Shown here: positions 16,977-22,973 of the stretch, in pieces
Layout: each line of letters begins with the position of its first letter
How positions within the stretch are numbered: the first letter of the stretch is position 1
Assembly (NCBI GenBank): GCA_035275625.1
Contig: DATEMK010000223.1
Coordinates: 1-24,745 of the forward strand
Reading direction: 5' to 3'
DNA from: DATEMK01 sp035275625
Lineage (GTDB): Bacteria; Bacteroidota; Bacteroidia; AKYH767-A; OLB10
DNA length: 24,745 nucleotides
Position numbers and translations under genes: made by a program
Notes under the pieces: generated by a model
Database searches by the model: none
Seen by the model: the letters and a program-made list of their open reading frames with translations, nothing else
What the model was told of the DNA's origin: nothing

Positions 16977-16994
16977 TTGCTTTTTTTAAGAATT

Positions 16995-17002
16995 CAAAAG
17001 TA
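16995..17002 (-). promoter_or_regulatory. -7 promoter element of the CoA-transferase/copper unit
   Basis: TACTTTTG on the minus strand is an exact match to the Bacteroidota -7 consensus TAnnTTTG. It lies 18 bp before the start codon at 16976. A possible -33 element (TTCG) lies 20 bp further upstream. The FNR-like site at 17038-17049 is centred 45 bp away, ten bases nearer than in the 55-bp group. Confidence 0.6.
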
Positions 17003-17036
17003 TCATTATGAAAGCAAAACAGCGAACTAATGAAGA

Positions 17037-17050
17037 TTGATATTAATCAT
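17037..17050. promoter_or_regulatory. FNR-like operator shared by divergent promoters
   Basis: TTGATattaATCATG contains a perfect TGAT-N4-ATCA core (17038-17049), close to the classic FNR consensus TTGATnnnnATCAA. It lies between the CoA-transferase/copper unit (left, minus) and the helical hypothetical gene (right, plus). The distance to the plus-strand -7 element is exactly 55 bp centre to centre, and to the minus-strand one 45 bp. Confidence 0.7.
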
Positions 17051-17094
17051 GTTCGCTTCTGATGCTGCTCATAAATAAATTTACCCCGAACAAT

Positions 17095-17102
17095 GATTTT
17101 TG
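17095..17102 (+). promoter_or_regulatory. -7 promoter element of the helical hypothetical gene
   Basis: GATTTTTG differs from TAnnTTTG at the first base only. It lies 22 bp before the ATG at 17125 and exactly 55 bp (centre to centre) from the FNR-like dyad at 17038-17049. Confidence 0.55.
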
Positions 17103-17124
17103 TATTGAATAAATATATAATGAT

Positions 17125-17595
17125 ATGACAACATTAATTTCAGCATCCAAAAATGATTTCCTGTTAGGGGAACACCCTGTAAACTTGCACGTTGAAACAA
17201 CGGAATGGCTTTCTGATATTGAGTTCTGCAAGACAGAACTTGCGTTTCTATGTAAGCTTTTAAATAAAGTTTTATTCAGTACAGGAAACATAAGAAAGAT
17301 AAATGAACTGGATATGATTGATAAGAAAATAAAAGTGTTCAAAGAAAAAACGCTTAAAGAAATTCATGATTCTGTTATCAGCCACGAACAACATCTTGCA
17401 TCGCTGGATGAAAATGCATTTGCACAGGAAGCAAATGTGATTAAGCAGGAGCATTACAAAACGAGCATGAGTGTGAAAGCATTTATGAGTTCGGTAAAAA
17501 AGGTTAAGAAGGAAATTTTTGATTTTGTGGAAGGACAAATGAAGCAGTCAAAAAAGATTGCAAAGGATTTTGAAGAGGGTAACCTTACGCTGTAA
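17125..17595 (+). CDS. Helical soluble hypothetical protein
   Basis: A 156-residue protein with no signal peptide or membrane segment. It is almost wholly helical by composition, with Lys/Glu-rich amphipathic stretches ('KINELDMIDKKIKVFKEKTL', 'FMSSVKKVKKEIFDFVEGQM') that suggest a coiled-coil or four-helix bundle. I do not recognise a family. Its promoter region matches the FNR-like group precisely, so it is probably induced with the neighbouring genes. It is divergent from the CoA-transferase unit and convergent with the AAA_28 ATPase, 16 bp apart. The overlapping minus-strand frames are shadows. Confidence 0.83.
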   Translation: MTTLISASKNDFLLGEHPVNLHVETTEWLSDIEFCKTELAFLCKLLNKVLFSTGNIRKINELDMIDKKIKVFKEKTLKEIHDSVISHEQHLASLDENAFAQEANVIKQEHYKTSMSVKAFMSSVKKVKKEIFDFVEGQMKQSKKIAKDFEEGNLTL

Positions 17596-17611
17596 TAAAA
17601 TAATATTAACC

Positions 17612-18166
17612 TTAAAGATTTTTCAGAATTAATTCAACCCGCTCCTGCAGCCTGAGTACAGGGACGTGTATGACGGGAAAAGGCAACGATTCGTAAACTT
17701 CGGTAAGCAATACATGGATTTTTTTCTGAGCAGCCTCATCTTCTGTCCGCGCGTAGTCATGCACGAGCGGAAGGTATTCGAGGATGAACACTTTTTTGTA
17801 TGAAACGGTTAGCAAGGCATTCAGTAACAGTTTGTCTTCCGGAAGATTTAGAAAACGGTAATAAGCAAGCGCATCAGGAATAGCCCTGTCAAGAAAAACA
17901 ATTTCACCAGGCGATAATTCTTTTTCGAGTTCAATTTGCATATTCAAAACTCCAGACTGAAATTCTGTTTGATTTTTTTTAATCTCTTCCGTTGTTCTAC
18001 CGTCAAACCGTTGCGTATCGAGATAGTGCCTCGCGTTTTCAATTGTTGTTTTATATCCCTGCGATTGAAGCAAATTCACAACGGTTGTTTTGCCGGAGCA
18101 GGGTGCACCGGTGATGACATACCAGTTGGTTTTCCGTGTCGGGTTATTGATAATTTTATTTATCAT
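17612..18166 (-). CDS. AAA_28-type P-loop ATPase/kinase-like protein
   Basis: A 184-residue cytosolic protein with a Walker A motif GAPCSGKTT (20-28, Lys26) soon after the start and a likely Walker B/DRA segment 'EIVFLDRAIPDALAYYRF' near residues 87-104. The order, including the N-terminal 'WYVITGAPCSGKTTVVNLL' and the 'RTEDEAAQKKIHVLLTEVYE' helix near the C-terminus, fits the AAA_28 family of small P-loop proteins, some of which are kinase-like. The substrate is unknown. It is the third gene of a minus-strand unit after the small membrane protein and thioredoxin. Confidence 0.86.
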   Translation of the reverse strand: MINKIINNPTRKTNWYVITGAPCSGKTTVVNLLQSQGYKTTIENARHYLDTQRFDGRTTEEIKKNQTEFQSGVLNMQIELEKELSPGEIVFLDRAIPDALAYYRFLNLPEDKLLLNALLTVSYKKVFILEYLPLVHDYARTEDEAAQKKIHVLLTEVYESLPFPVIHVPVLRLQERVELILKNL

Positions 18167-18221
18167 TTATTTCCAAAAAAAACTTCAGGTTGCAAAAGCG
18201 GGTTCTTGATTTTAATTTTTA

Positions 18222-18272
18222 TCAAACGTGCCGGAGAAGAATAGGAGCTAACTGGCTTGCCTGCATTACTCA
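18222..18272 (-). other. Missing C-terminus of thioredoxin beyond an in-frame TGA
   Basis: Reading the TGA at 18272-18270 as GGA would continue the frame as RQS-G-VMQASQLAPILLRHV and stop at 18224-18222. That gives 98 residues, the normal length, with the expected conserved glycine and final helix. See the thioredoxin entry. Confidence 0.7.
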
Positions 18273-18518
18273 AGACTGTCTGAATTTTATTTCTCCCTTT
18301 TTAAAAATGATTAAAGTTGGAACTGACTGCACATTGTATGCAGCCGCAGCCTGCGGGTTTTTATCAATATCAACTTTTATTATTCTGGCTTTGTCTCCAA
18401 CCTTTGAAGACACTTCTTTCAATATCGGAGCCATCATCTTGCATGGTCCGCACCATTCGGCAGAAAAATCTACAAGAACGGGCGTTTCGGAATTTATGAG
18501 TTCGTTAAATTTTGACAT
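18270..18518 (-). CDS. trxA: Thioredoxin, interrupted by a premature TGA
   Basis: The first 82 residues are a textbook thioredoxin: VDFSAEWCGPCKMMAP (active-site Cys23 and Cys26), 'IIKVDIDKNPQAAAAYNVQSVPTLIIFKKG' with cis-Pro67, then RQS and a TGA stop. The stop replaces the conserved glycine that precedes the last helix; the codons after it encode exactly that helix. Without it the protein lacks the C-terminal helix packing against the sheet and would be unstable. TGA is an ordinary stop elsewhere in this window (for example at 8431-8433), so a code change is unlikely. A point mutation, a sequencing or assembly error, or readthrough remain. The start overlaps the upstream membrane-protein gene by 14 bp. 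Confidence 0.88.
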   Translation of the reverse strand: MSKFNELINSETPVLVDFSAEWCGPCKMMAPILKEVSSKVGDKARIIKVDIDKNPQAAAAYNVQSVPTLIIFKKGEIKFRQS

Positions 18519-18717
18519 TTCTTTTTTTCATTTTATTTACCCAAAGTAAAATAAACCATGTAATAGTTATGCCAAACAACAGCCAAAGCCAAAGAATATA
18601 ATTTTTAAGGAAGGTTGTAAAATATATTCCGATGATGATGCCATAAGAAATTAGGCTCACTTTTATTATGGCAAACTCAATATTAGTCCATGTTGTTTTA
18701 GCTCTGAGAAAATTCAT
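18505..18717 (-). CDS. Small two-helix membrane protein
   Basis: A 70-residue protein, MNFLRAKTTWTNIEFAIIKVS..., with two membrane helices (about 15-35 and 40-60) and a basic tail KMKKRNVKI. The frame is open to 18759, but a perfect -7 element (18732-18739) lies inside that extension, so transcription probably begins just before the ATG at 18717. It overlaps the thioredoxin start by 14 bp and is the first gene of that unit. No family is recognised; small proteins of this type beside thioredoxin genes could be envelope helpers, but that is a guess. Confidence 0.7.
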   Translation of the reverse strand: MNFLRAKTTWTNIEFAIIKVSLISYGIIIGIYFTTFLKNYILWLWLLFGITITWFILLWVNKMKKRNVKI

Positions 18718-18731
18718 GAAATTGATTTGTG

Positions 18732-18774
18732 CAAAGGTAGCAAGCAAAGTTTTTTCCATTCCTGATTAAAATCA
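18732..18774 (-). promoter_or_regulatory. FNR-like operator plus perfect -7 element before the thioredoxin unit
   Basis: TACCTTTG (minus strand, 18732-18739) matches TAnnTTTG exactly. The dyad TGATtaaaATCA (18763-18774) is centred 33 bp upstream of it, placing it near -40, the class II activator position. The start codon of the small membrane protein at 18717 follows after about 10 bp of leader. Confidence 0.65.
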
Positions 18775-18786
18775 TTTCATTGGATA

Positions 18787-18800
18787 ACAATGATCATTGT
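18787..18800. promoter_or_regulatory. 14-bp perfect palindrome between divergent units
   Basis: ACAATGATCATTGT is a perfect palindrome without spacer. It lies between the thioredoxin unit and the D-lactate dehydrogenase gene, just upstream of the FNR-like dyad. It may be an operator for a second regulator; none is identifiable. Confidence 0.4.
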
Positions 18801-18884
18801 AACGCTCCTGTGAACGAAAGTATTTTAGTGTCGTTAATTAAAATTAATGTCCGACAGTTGTTTAGATGTGAGTATTTTTTTCAT

Positions 18885-18910
18885 AAGAGCTGACCGGAAG
18901 GATAGCTCTT
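18885..18910 (+). terminator. Stem-loop followed by a T-rich run before D-lactate dehydrogenase
   Basis: AAGAGCT (18885-18891) and AGCTCTT (18904-18910) form a perfect 7-bp stem with a 12-base loop, followed by TTTATTTTT. No plus-strand gene ends upstream, so it may be an attenuator, a protein-binding dyad, or a terminator of an unseen transcript. Confidence 0.4.
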
Positions 18911-18911
18911 T

Positions 18912-18919
18912 TATTTTTG
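18912..18919 (+). promoter_or_regulatory. -7 promoter element of D-lactate dehydrogenase
   Basis: TATTTTTG matches TAnnTTTG exactly and lies 18 bp before the ATG at 18938. It coincides with the T-run after the stem-loop at 18885-18910, so the two readings compete. No FNR-like dyad is found 55 bp upstream. Confidence 0.45.
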
Positions 18920-18937
18920 TATTAAAGTTTTAAGGAT

Positions 18938-19927
18938 ATGAAAGCCATTGTATATAGTACCAAACCTTTTGAAAAAAGTCATTTGCAGAGTGCGAACCGG
19001 GATCATGATTTGATTTTTGCAGAATATGCTCTGAACCCGGTTACTGCTGAAAAAGCAAAAGGTTGTGAAGCAGTAGTACTGTTCACCAGTGATATGGCAG
19101 ATAAAAAAACGCTTGAATTACTGAAGAAAGACGGAGTGAAATTTATTGCCACACGGTCAGCGGGGTATGACCATATAGATATTGAAACAGCAAAAAATTT
19201 GGAAATAAAGGTTGCAAACGTACCTGAGTATTCTCCTTATGCTGTGGCTGAACATGCAGTGTTGCTAATGCTTGCTTTGAACCGGAACTTTGTAAAGGCA
19301 AATGATTTATTCAGAAAAAATAATTTCCTTCTTGATGACCTGATAGGAACTGAATTGCATAGCAATACTGTCGGAGTGATTGGAACCGGGAAAATAGGGG
19401 AAACAGTTATTAAAATTTTAACCGGTTTCGGCTGCAGAATCCTTGCTCACGATATTCTTGAAAGAAAAGAACTTGGACAAAAGTTTGATTTTATCTATTG
19501 TGATTTGGATACATTACTTAATGAATCAGACATTATCACACTTCACCTTCCATTGAATGAGCATACCAAGTATTTGATTAATGGAAATAAATTTAAAAAG
19601 ATGAAACGCGGAGTCAGGATAATTAATACAAGCCGTGGCGCTGTAATCAACACAACCGACCTCATTCATTCATTAGAAAACGGGCAAGTCGGAGCTGCCG
19701 GGCTTGATGTATATGAAAATGAAAAACCTCTTTACTTTAAAGATTTTTCGTCAGCAAAAATTACTGATGAACAATTCAACAAGCTTAAATCTTTTCCGAA
19801 TGTTCTGATGACGGCTCACCAGGCATTTCTTACCGAAACTGCATTGCAGAATATTTCGGATACTACCATTTCAAATCTTGATTGGTTTGAAAACCCTGAA
19901 ACGGAAAATAAAAACGGGGTTGTATAG
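18938..19927 (+). CDS. ldhA: D-lactate dehydrogenase (D-2-hydroxyacid dehydrogenase family)
   Basis: A 329-residue cytosolic NAD-dependent enzyme that reduces pyruvate to D-lactate. The NAD-binding loop is GVIGTGKIG (146-154), followed by the acidic residue in AHDIL. The catalytic triad is in place: Arg233 (NTSRGA), Glu262 (DVYENE) and His294 (TAHQAF), with the same spacing as in Lactobacillus D-LDH. Other signatures such as 'RSAGYDHID' and 'VPEYSPYAVAEHAV' are those of LdhA-type enzymes. Length is normal. It is a single-gene unit, convergent with the stress protein gene (11 bp apart), and fits the fermentative, low-oxygen theme of the region. Confidence 0.93.
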   Translation: MKAIVYSTKPFEKSHLQSANRDHDLIFAEYALNPVTAEKAKGCEAVVLFTSDMADKKTLELLKKDGVKFIATRSAGYDHIDIETAKNLEIKVANVPEYSPYAVAEHAVLLMLALNRNFVKANDLFRKNNFLLDDLIGTELHSNTVGVIGTGKIGETVIKILTGFGCRILAHDILERKELGQKFDFIYCDLDTLLNESDIITLHLPLNEHTKYLINGNKFKKMKRGVRIINTSRGAVINTTDLIHSLENGQVGAAGLDVYENEKPLYFKDFSSAKITDEQFNKLKSFPNVLMTAHQAFLTETALQNISDTTISNLDWFENPETENKNGVV

Positions 19928-19938
19928 AAATTCCTGTA

Positions 19939-20823
19939 TTAATTCATCATTTTTTCCTTCTGAAATTTCATTTCCTGCGTCTCACCGGCAAAATCATTTT
20001 CATGGATTACAAGTAAAGGAATAAATGGATGAATGGCTACTTCCTTGGTAATGCTGGGTTTAAAAATATTTTCCCATATACCCCTGTGATGTGTATACAT
20101 CGCAAGACAATCTGCTTTATGTTTTTTAAGAAAGAAATTAATACCATTTGCAACATTCCCATCATTACATACATAACCTGAAGTTTTCGGATACCGGACA
20201 TGGCTTTTAATCTTCGTCCTTATTTTTTTAAGATCATCTTCTTCATTACCTGATAAAAGATGTGTATTGACATTTAAAAATAATATCTCTGAATTAAATA
20301 TTTTTGCAAATGGAATTAAAGTTTTTGCATGGTTCAAATTTTCATTTAATAAATCTGTTGCATAAACGATTTTTTTCAACCCTTCATATTTTGCTTTCGG
20401 AGGAATTGCCAGCACCAGGCAGGGAGTCTTCCGGATAATACGGGCTGCATTGCTTCCCATTATCATTTTTTCCAGTGCGCCTTTACCAGTAGTTCCCACA
20501 ACAATCAAATCCACTTTTTTCTCCAAAGCAATTTCCTTAATTCTTGCTGAAGCTAAGCCCTGCTGAAGCACTAATTCTATTTTAACTCCTTTAGCAGTTT
20601 TACTGATTTTATCATGATACTTTTTTAATTCAACTGAAGCTGATTTCGCAAGTACCATGTAATCCATTTGCATAGTCAACGGAACCTCTGTATAAAGAAC
20701 AGGAGTTTCATAAGCATGCATCAGGATAATTTTTGATTTTGTTTCTTTTGCGATTTCAATTGCATATTTGCATGCATTGTCAGCATTTTTTGAGAAGTCT
20801 GTTGGGACGAGGATTGTTTTCAT
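19939..20823 (-). CDS. Tandem universal stress protein
   Basis: A 294-residue cytosolic protein made of two Usp domains. The first (1-140) starts MKTILVPTDFSKNADNA and has the complete nucleotide motif G-x2-G-x9-G-S (Gly110, Gly113, Gly123, Ser124) before the strand 'TPCLVLAIP', so it should bind ATP. The second (about 150-280) starts 'LKKIVYATDLLNENLNHA' but has 'THHRGIWENIFKPSI' in place of the glycine motif and probably does not bind nucleotide. The start at 20823 gives the canonical Usp N-terminus; the 14 residues upstream were dropped. The promoter region has an FNR-like dyad at 20905-20916, and Usp genes are often induced at low oxygen. Confidence 0.92.
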   Translation of the reverse strand: MKTILVPTDFSKNADNACKYAIEIAKETKSKIILMHAYETPVLYTEVPLTMQMDYMVLAKSASVELKKYHDKISKTAKGVKIELVLQQGLASARIKEIALEKKVDLIVVGTTGKGALEKMIMGSNAARIIRKTPCLVLAIPPKAKYEGLKKIVYATDLLNENLNHAKTLIPFAKIFNSEILFLNVNTHLLSGNEEDDLKKIRTKIKSHVRYPKTSGYVCNDGNVANGINFFLKKHKADCLAMYTHHRGIWENIFKPSITKEVAIHPFIPLLVIHENDFAGETQEMKFQKEKMMN

Positions 20824-20851
20824 TTGAGTATTTTTAGAAATTATTTGATGG

Positions 20852-20918
20852 CAAAGAAACAACACAAGGCAATTTGAACATATGATATTTATTAAGGAAC
20901 CAGATGATAAAAATCATA
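20852..20918 (-). promoter_or_regulatory. FNR-like operator plus -7 element before the stress protein
   Basis: GATGATaaaaATCATA (20903-20918) holds a perfect TGAT-N4-ATCA core at 20905-20916. On the minus strand TTTCTTTG (20852-20859, one mismatch to TAnnTTTG) is exactly 55 bp away, centre to centre. The plus-strand gene at 20980 shares the intergenic region, but I find no -7 element at that distance on its side. Confidence 0.68.
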
Positions 20919-20979
20919 TTTTAGATTTAAGGATAAATTTATTTTTTAAAATTTTGTGTAGGCTTTAATTCAATTTCAC

Positions 20980-21621
20980 ATGGCACCTGAAACCCCTGAG
21001 AACCCAATGTCATTCGAAGAAAAGATGATTCACATCTTACGGATATTGAAAAAATATCCATCAACAGTTAATTTGGATACTCTTATTAACCAGTTGAAAC
21101 CTACATTTAATGATGAAATCGAAATTTCTCAATTAATCAATCATTTAGTTTCTGAGAAAATGATTGAGAGACATATGATGCCTCAAATGCCAATCGGAAT
21201 AAAAATTGAAGGCAAAATTTATTTAAGAAATTGGGAAGAGAGGGAGAAAAAAACAATACAGGATAGGCAAATAGAATCAGATAGTAGGATTCAAGGAAGG
21301 CTTTCCAAAGAGGAAGTTGAGAAATATTGGATGCAATTGACTGATTTACAAGTGAAAAAGGGAGTACGAAAACAAGTCTTAACTGATGAAGAAGTAATGT
21401 ATCTACTTCAGGCAAATTTTTATGGCTTTGAACAACAGGTTCCTTTCAAAATGTTTAAGACACCTGATTTAAAAATAAATGCTTTAACAAGGTTCGTTCA
21501 TATTTTTTATGAAAAACCCTGCAAACATGTAAACTTTAAATATTTAATAAAACTTCATTCGCATTATCAAGAATTTCATTTCCAAAACTGTCTAAATATA
21601 CCTGAGTTGTTTCTTCAGTAA
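20980..21621 (+). CDS. Hypothetical protein with winged-helix-like N-terminus
   Basis: A 213-residue soluble protein. The start could be Met1 or Met10 (MSFEEKMIHIL). Residues 15-75 ('HILRILKKYPSTVNLDTLINQL...INHLVSEKMIERH') look like a winged-helix fold, with a strand turn at 'GIKIEGKIYLRNW'. The middle is a charged helix (EEREKKTIQDRQIESD), and the C-terminal half resembles hypothetical proteins found near Bacteroidota mobile elements. The last 28 codons are read antisense to the end of the recombinase gene, an 86-bp convergent overlap. The recombinase C-terminus is canonical, so the tail of this protein may be accidental and the gene truncated. It could be the first element-borne gene or a host gene cut by it. 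Confidence 0.65.
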   Translation: MAPETPENPMSFEEKMIHILRILKKYPSTVNLDTLINQLKPTFNDEIEISQLINHLVSEKMIERHMMPQMPIGIKIEGKIYLRNWEEREKKTIQDRQIESDSRIQGRLSKEEVEKYWMQLTDLQVKKGVRKQVLTDEEVMYLLQANFYGFEQQVPFKMFKTPDLKINALTRFVHIFYEKPCKHVNFKYLIKLHSHYQEFHFQNCLNIPELFLQ

Positions 21622-22747
21622 GGTGTCCCAATCCTTCACTAATGATTGGAGTTGATACACCCTCATGTTTTAAAATTGTAGCCCAGGAATGCCTGGCTAC
21701 ATAAGTTGTTAAGTTTACCTTAATGCCAACATCACTTGCAATTTCTTTTAATCCGGCATTCGTTATTTTAGTCATTTTTTCAACTCTGTAATTTATAGAA
21801 AGCGGGGTTTTATGAATGGAATCATTAAGAATAGGAAAGACATATTTATCTTTTTTTAACTTTTTATAATAATTCAAAATCTTAAGGGCAGGCATTAAGA
21901 GTTTAACATTTTGCTTTTTACCTGTCTTTGATCGTTCATAAATAATTCTGTCATCTATAATATTATCCCATGTAAGTTTTGCCATGTCTATAAAATTCAT
22001 TCCACGAGTATAAAAACTAAATAAAAAGTAATTTTTGGAATGAAATGTTATTGAAGTTTTCTTCGCGTGGTATTTAATGATTTTTGAAATTTCGGTCTTC
22101 TGAATTGCTCTTCTTTGTGTCTCCGTGTTAAATTTTGATATCTTAAATTCGTAAAAAGGATATTCGCTTTTTTTCGCATAACCTTCACTAATAGCTTTAT
22201 TGTAAATCGAGCGAAGAGTCCTAAAATTAAGGCCGATAGAATTACCCATTAATCCTCTCTCTTGAAAGAACATCTCAAACTTTCGAAGGAAAGACTGATC
22301 AATCTCGGAAAATGTGAAGTCGGCCCCATTCATAAATTTAATCAGCTCTCTTCTGGAATATTTGTAAACATCAGCATTGCCAATTTTATTTGCTTTGATT
22401 AAATTTTGAATTATTAAGTCAATAAATGTTAAGACAGTTAATTTTTTATTTTTATTTCTGAACTTTTGTTCAAATTCATTCAATGTGAAGTCTTTCTTTT
22501 CATTTTCTAAATTCAATTGTAATTTTCGTGCATCATTTATCGCATTACCTATTTTTATCGAAAGCTCTTTAAAATTCGGATGCTTCTTTTTTGGAATACC
22601 CTGTTTATAATCCCAAAGATTTATTGAGCATGAATGCCCCAAGGAAATAATTTTTCTTTTTCTATCCCTGATAACTTGAATAACAATAGGATGCTCTCCA
22701 TTGCGTAATTTCTTCCCTTCAAATAGTTTTACCTTTATTGATGCCAT
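21536..22747 (-). CDS. Tyrosine recombinase (integrase), Bacteroidota type
   Basis: A 403-residue protein. The start at 22747 (MASIKVKLFEGKK) was chosen because the upstream residues are encoded by the promoter/operator DNA. It has an arm-type DNA-binding domain (1-80, with 'GEHPIVIQVIRDRKRKIISLG'), a SAM-like core-binding domain (100-200) and a catalytic domain from 215. Catalytic residues: Arg248 (YTRGMNFID), Lys274, Arg352 (TYVARHSW; the usual His of HxxR is Tyr349, as is common in this group), His375 (GLGHLTEETTQ) and nucleophile Tyr384. All appear functional. It lies 160 bp from the tRNA-Arg fragment and points away from it. Confidence 0.93.
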   Translation of the reverse strand: MASIKVKLFEGKKLRNGEHPIVIQVIRDRKRKIISLGHSCSINLWDYKQGIPKKKHPNFKELSIKIGNAINDARKLQLNLENEKKDFTLNEFEQKFRNKNKKLTVLTFIDLIIQNLIKANKIGNADVYKYSRRELIKFMNGADFTFSEIDQSFLRKFEMFFQERGLMGNSIGLNFRTLRSIYNKAISEGYAKKSEYPFYEFKISKFNTETQRRAIQKTEISKIIKYHAKKTSITFHSKNYFLFSFYTRGMNFIDMAKLTWDNIIDDRIIYERSKTGKKQNVKLLMPALKILNYYKKLKKDKYVFPILNDSIHKTPLSINYRVEKMTKITNAGLKEIASDVGIKVNLTTYVARHSWATILKHEGVSTPIISEGLGHLTEETTQVYLDSFGNEILDNANEVLLNI

Positions 22748-22769
22748 TTCTGTGTTCTGTTTAAGTGCG

Positions 22770-22795
22770 GTTGCAACGTGGTTGCAACAAAAGTA
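22770..22795 (-). promoter_or_regulatory. Integrase promoter with twin GTTGCAAC palindromes
   Basis: Two copies of the perfect palindrome GTTGCAAC (22770-22777 and 22781-22788) lie 11 bp apart, one helical turn, directly downstream of a consensus -7 element TACTTTTG (minus strand, 22788-22795). They would cover the transcription start and so fit a repressor operator controlling the integrase. Confidence 0.55.
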
Positions 22796-22819
22796 ATAAT
22801 TCTCAATAAACAAAAACAG

Positions 22820-22878
22820 AAGTCAATTGCTTTAAATATCATATATGATTGACTTTCAAAGAATCAATGAAAATCAAT
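22820..22878. repeat. Short repeats between integrase and tRNA fragment, possible arm-type sites
   Basis: There are four copies of A(G/A)TCAAT: AGTCAAT at 22821, its inverse ATTGACT at 22848, and AATCAAT at 22862 and 22872 (10 bp apart). AAGTCAAT/ATTGACTT form a perfect 8-bp inverted repeat enclosing the 12-bp palindrome ATCATATATGAT (22838-22849). This layout suits integrase or excisionase binding; no direct evidence. Confidence 0.4.
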
Positions 22879-22905
22879 AAATAAATTAAAACAGAAACCT
22901 GATTC

Positions 22906-22947
22906 CTTCTAAGCAGTAGGTCATTGGTTGGAATCCAATCGGGACCA
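22906..22947 (+). other. Displaced 3' half of tRNA-Arg(UCU): attachment site
   Basis: From the anticodon loop CTTCTAA (anticodon TCT at 22908-22910) onward, every tRNA position is in place: anticodon 3' stem GCAGT, variable AGGTC, T-stem ATTGG/CCAAT, 7-base acceptor CGGGACC and discriminator A at 22947. The T-loop is TTGGAAT instead of TTCGAAT. Upstream there is no matching 5' half: the five bases before the loop (GATTC) cannot pair with GCAGT. It is therefore a tRNA fragment left by site-specific integration into a tRNA-Arg gene, with the crossover near the anticodon loop. Confidence 0.75.
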
Positions 22948-22970
22948 CAAAGTAATCCAGTCGGGACTAC
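22932..22970 (+). repeat. Imperfect tandem repeat of the tRNA 3' tail
   Basis: AATCCAATCGGGACCAC (22932-22948) is repeated as AATCCAGTCGGGACTAC (22954-22970), 15 of 17 bases equal, with a 22-bp period. The second copy could be the remnant of another tRNA end or of an earlier integration event. Confidence 0.6.
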
Positions 22971-22973
22971 TTG

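Noticed and set aside
18212..18225. TTAATttttATCAA as a seventh FNR-like site before the AAA_28 ATPase
   Set aside because: It has one core mismatch, lies inside the expected thioredoxin tail, and has no -7 element at a matching distance.
18270..18272. UGA recoded as glycine or selenocysteine genome-wide
   Set aside because: Other genes in the window stop at TGA in the normal way, and the position requires glycine, not selenocysteine.
18190..18549. A 119-codon plus-strand frame antisense to thioredoxin
   Set aside because: The opposite strand encodes an unmistakable thioredoxin with WCGPC; the antisense frame has no features.
18841..18884. A 16-codon minus-strand frame (MKKILTSKQLSDINFN) as a leader peptide
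   Set aside because: It lies far from the next minus-strand gene and has no regulatory codon run or attenuator structure.
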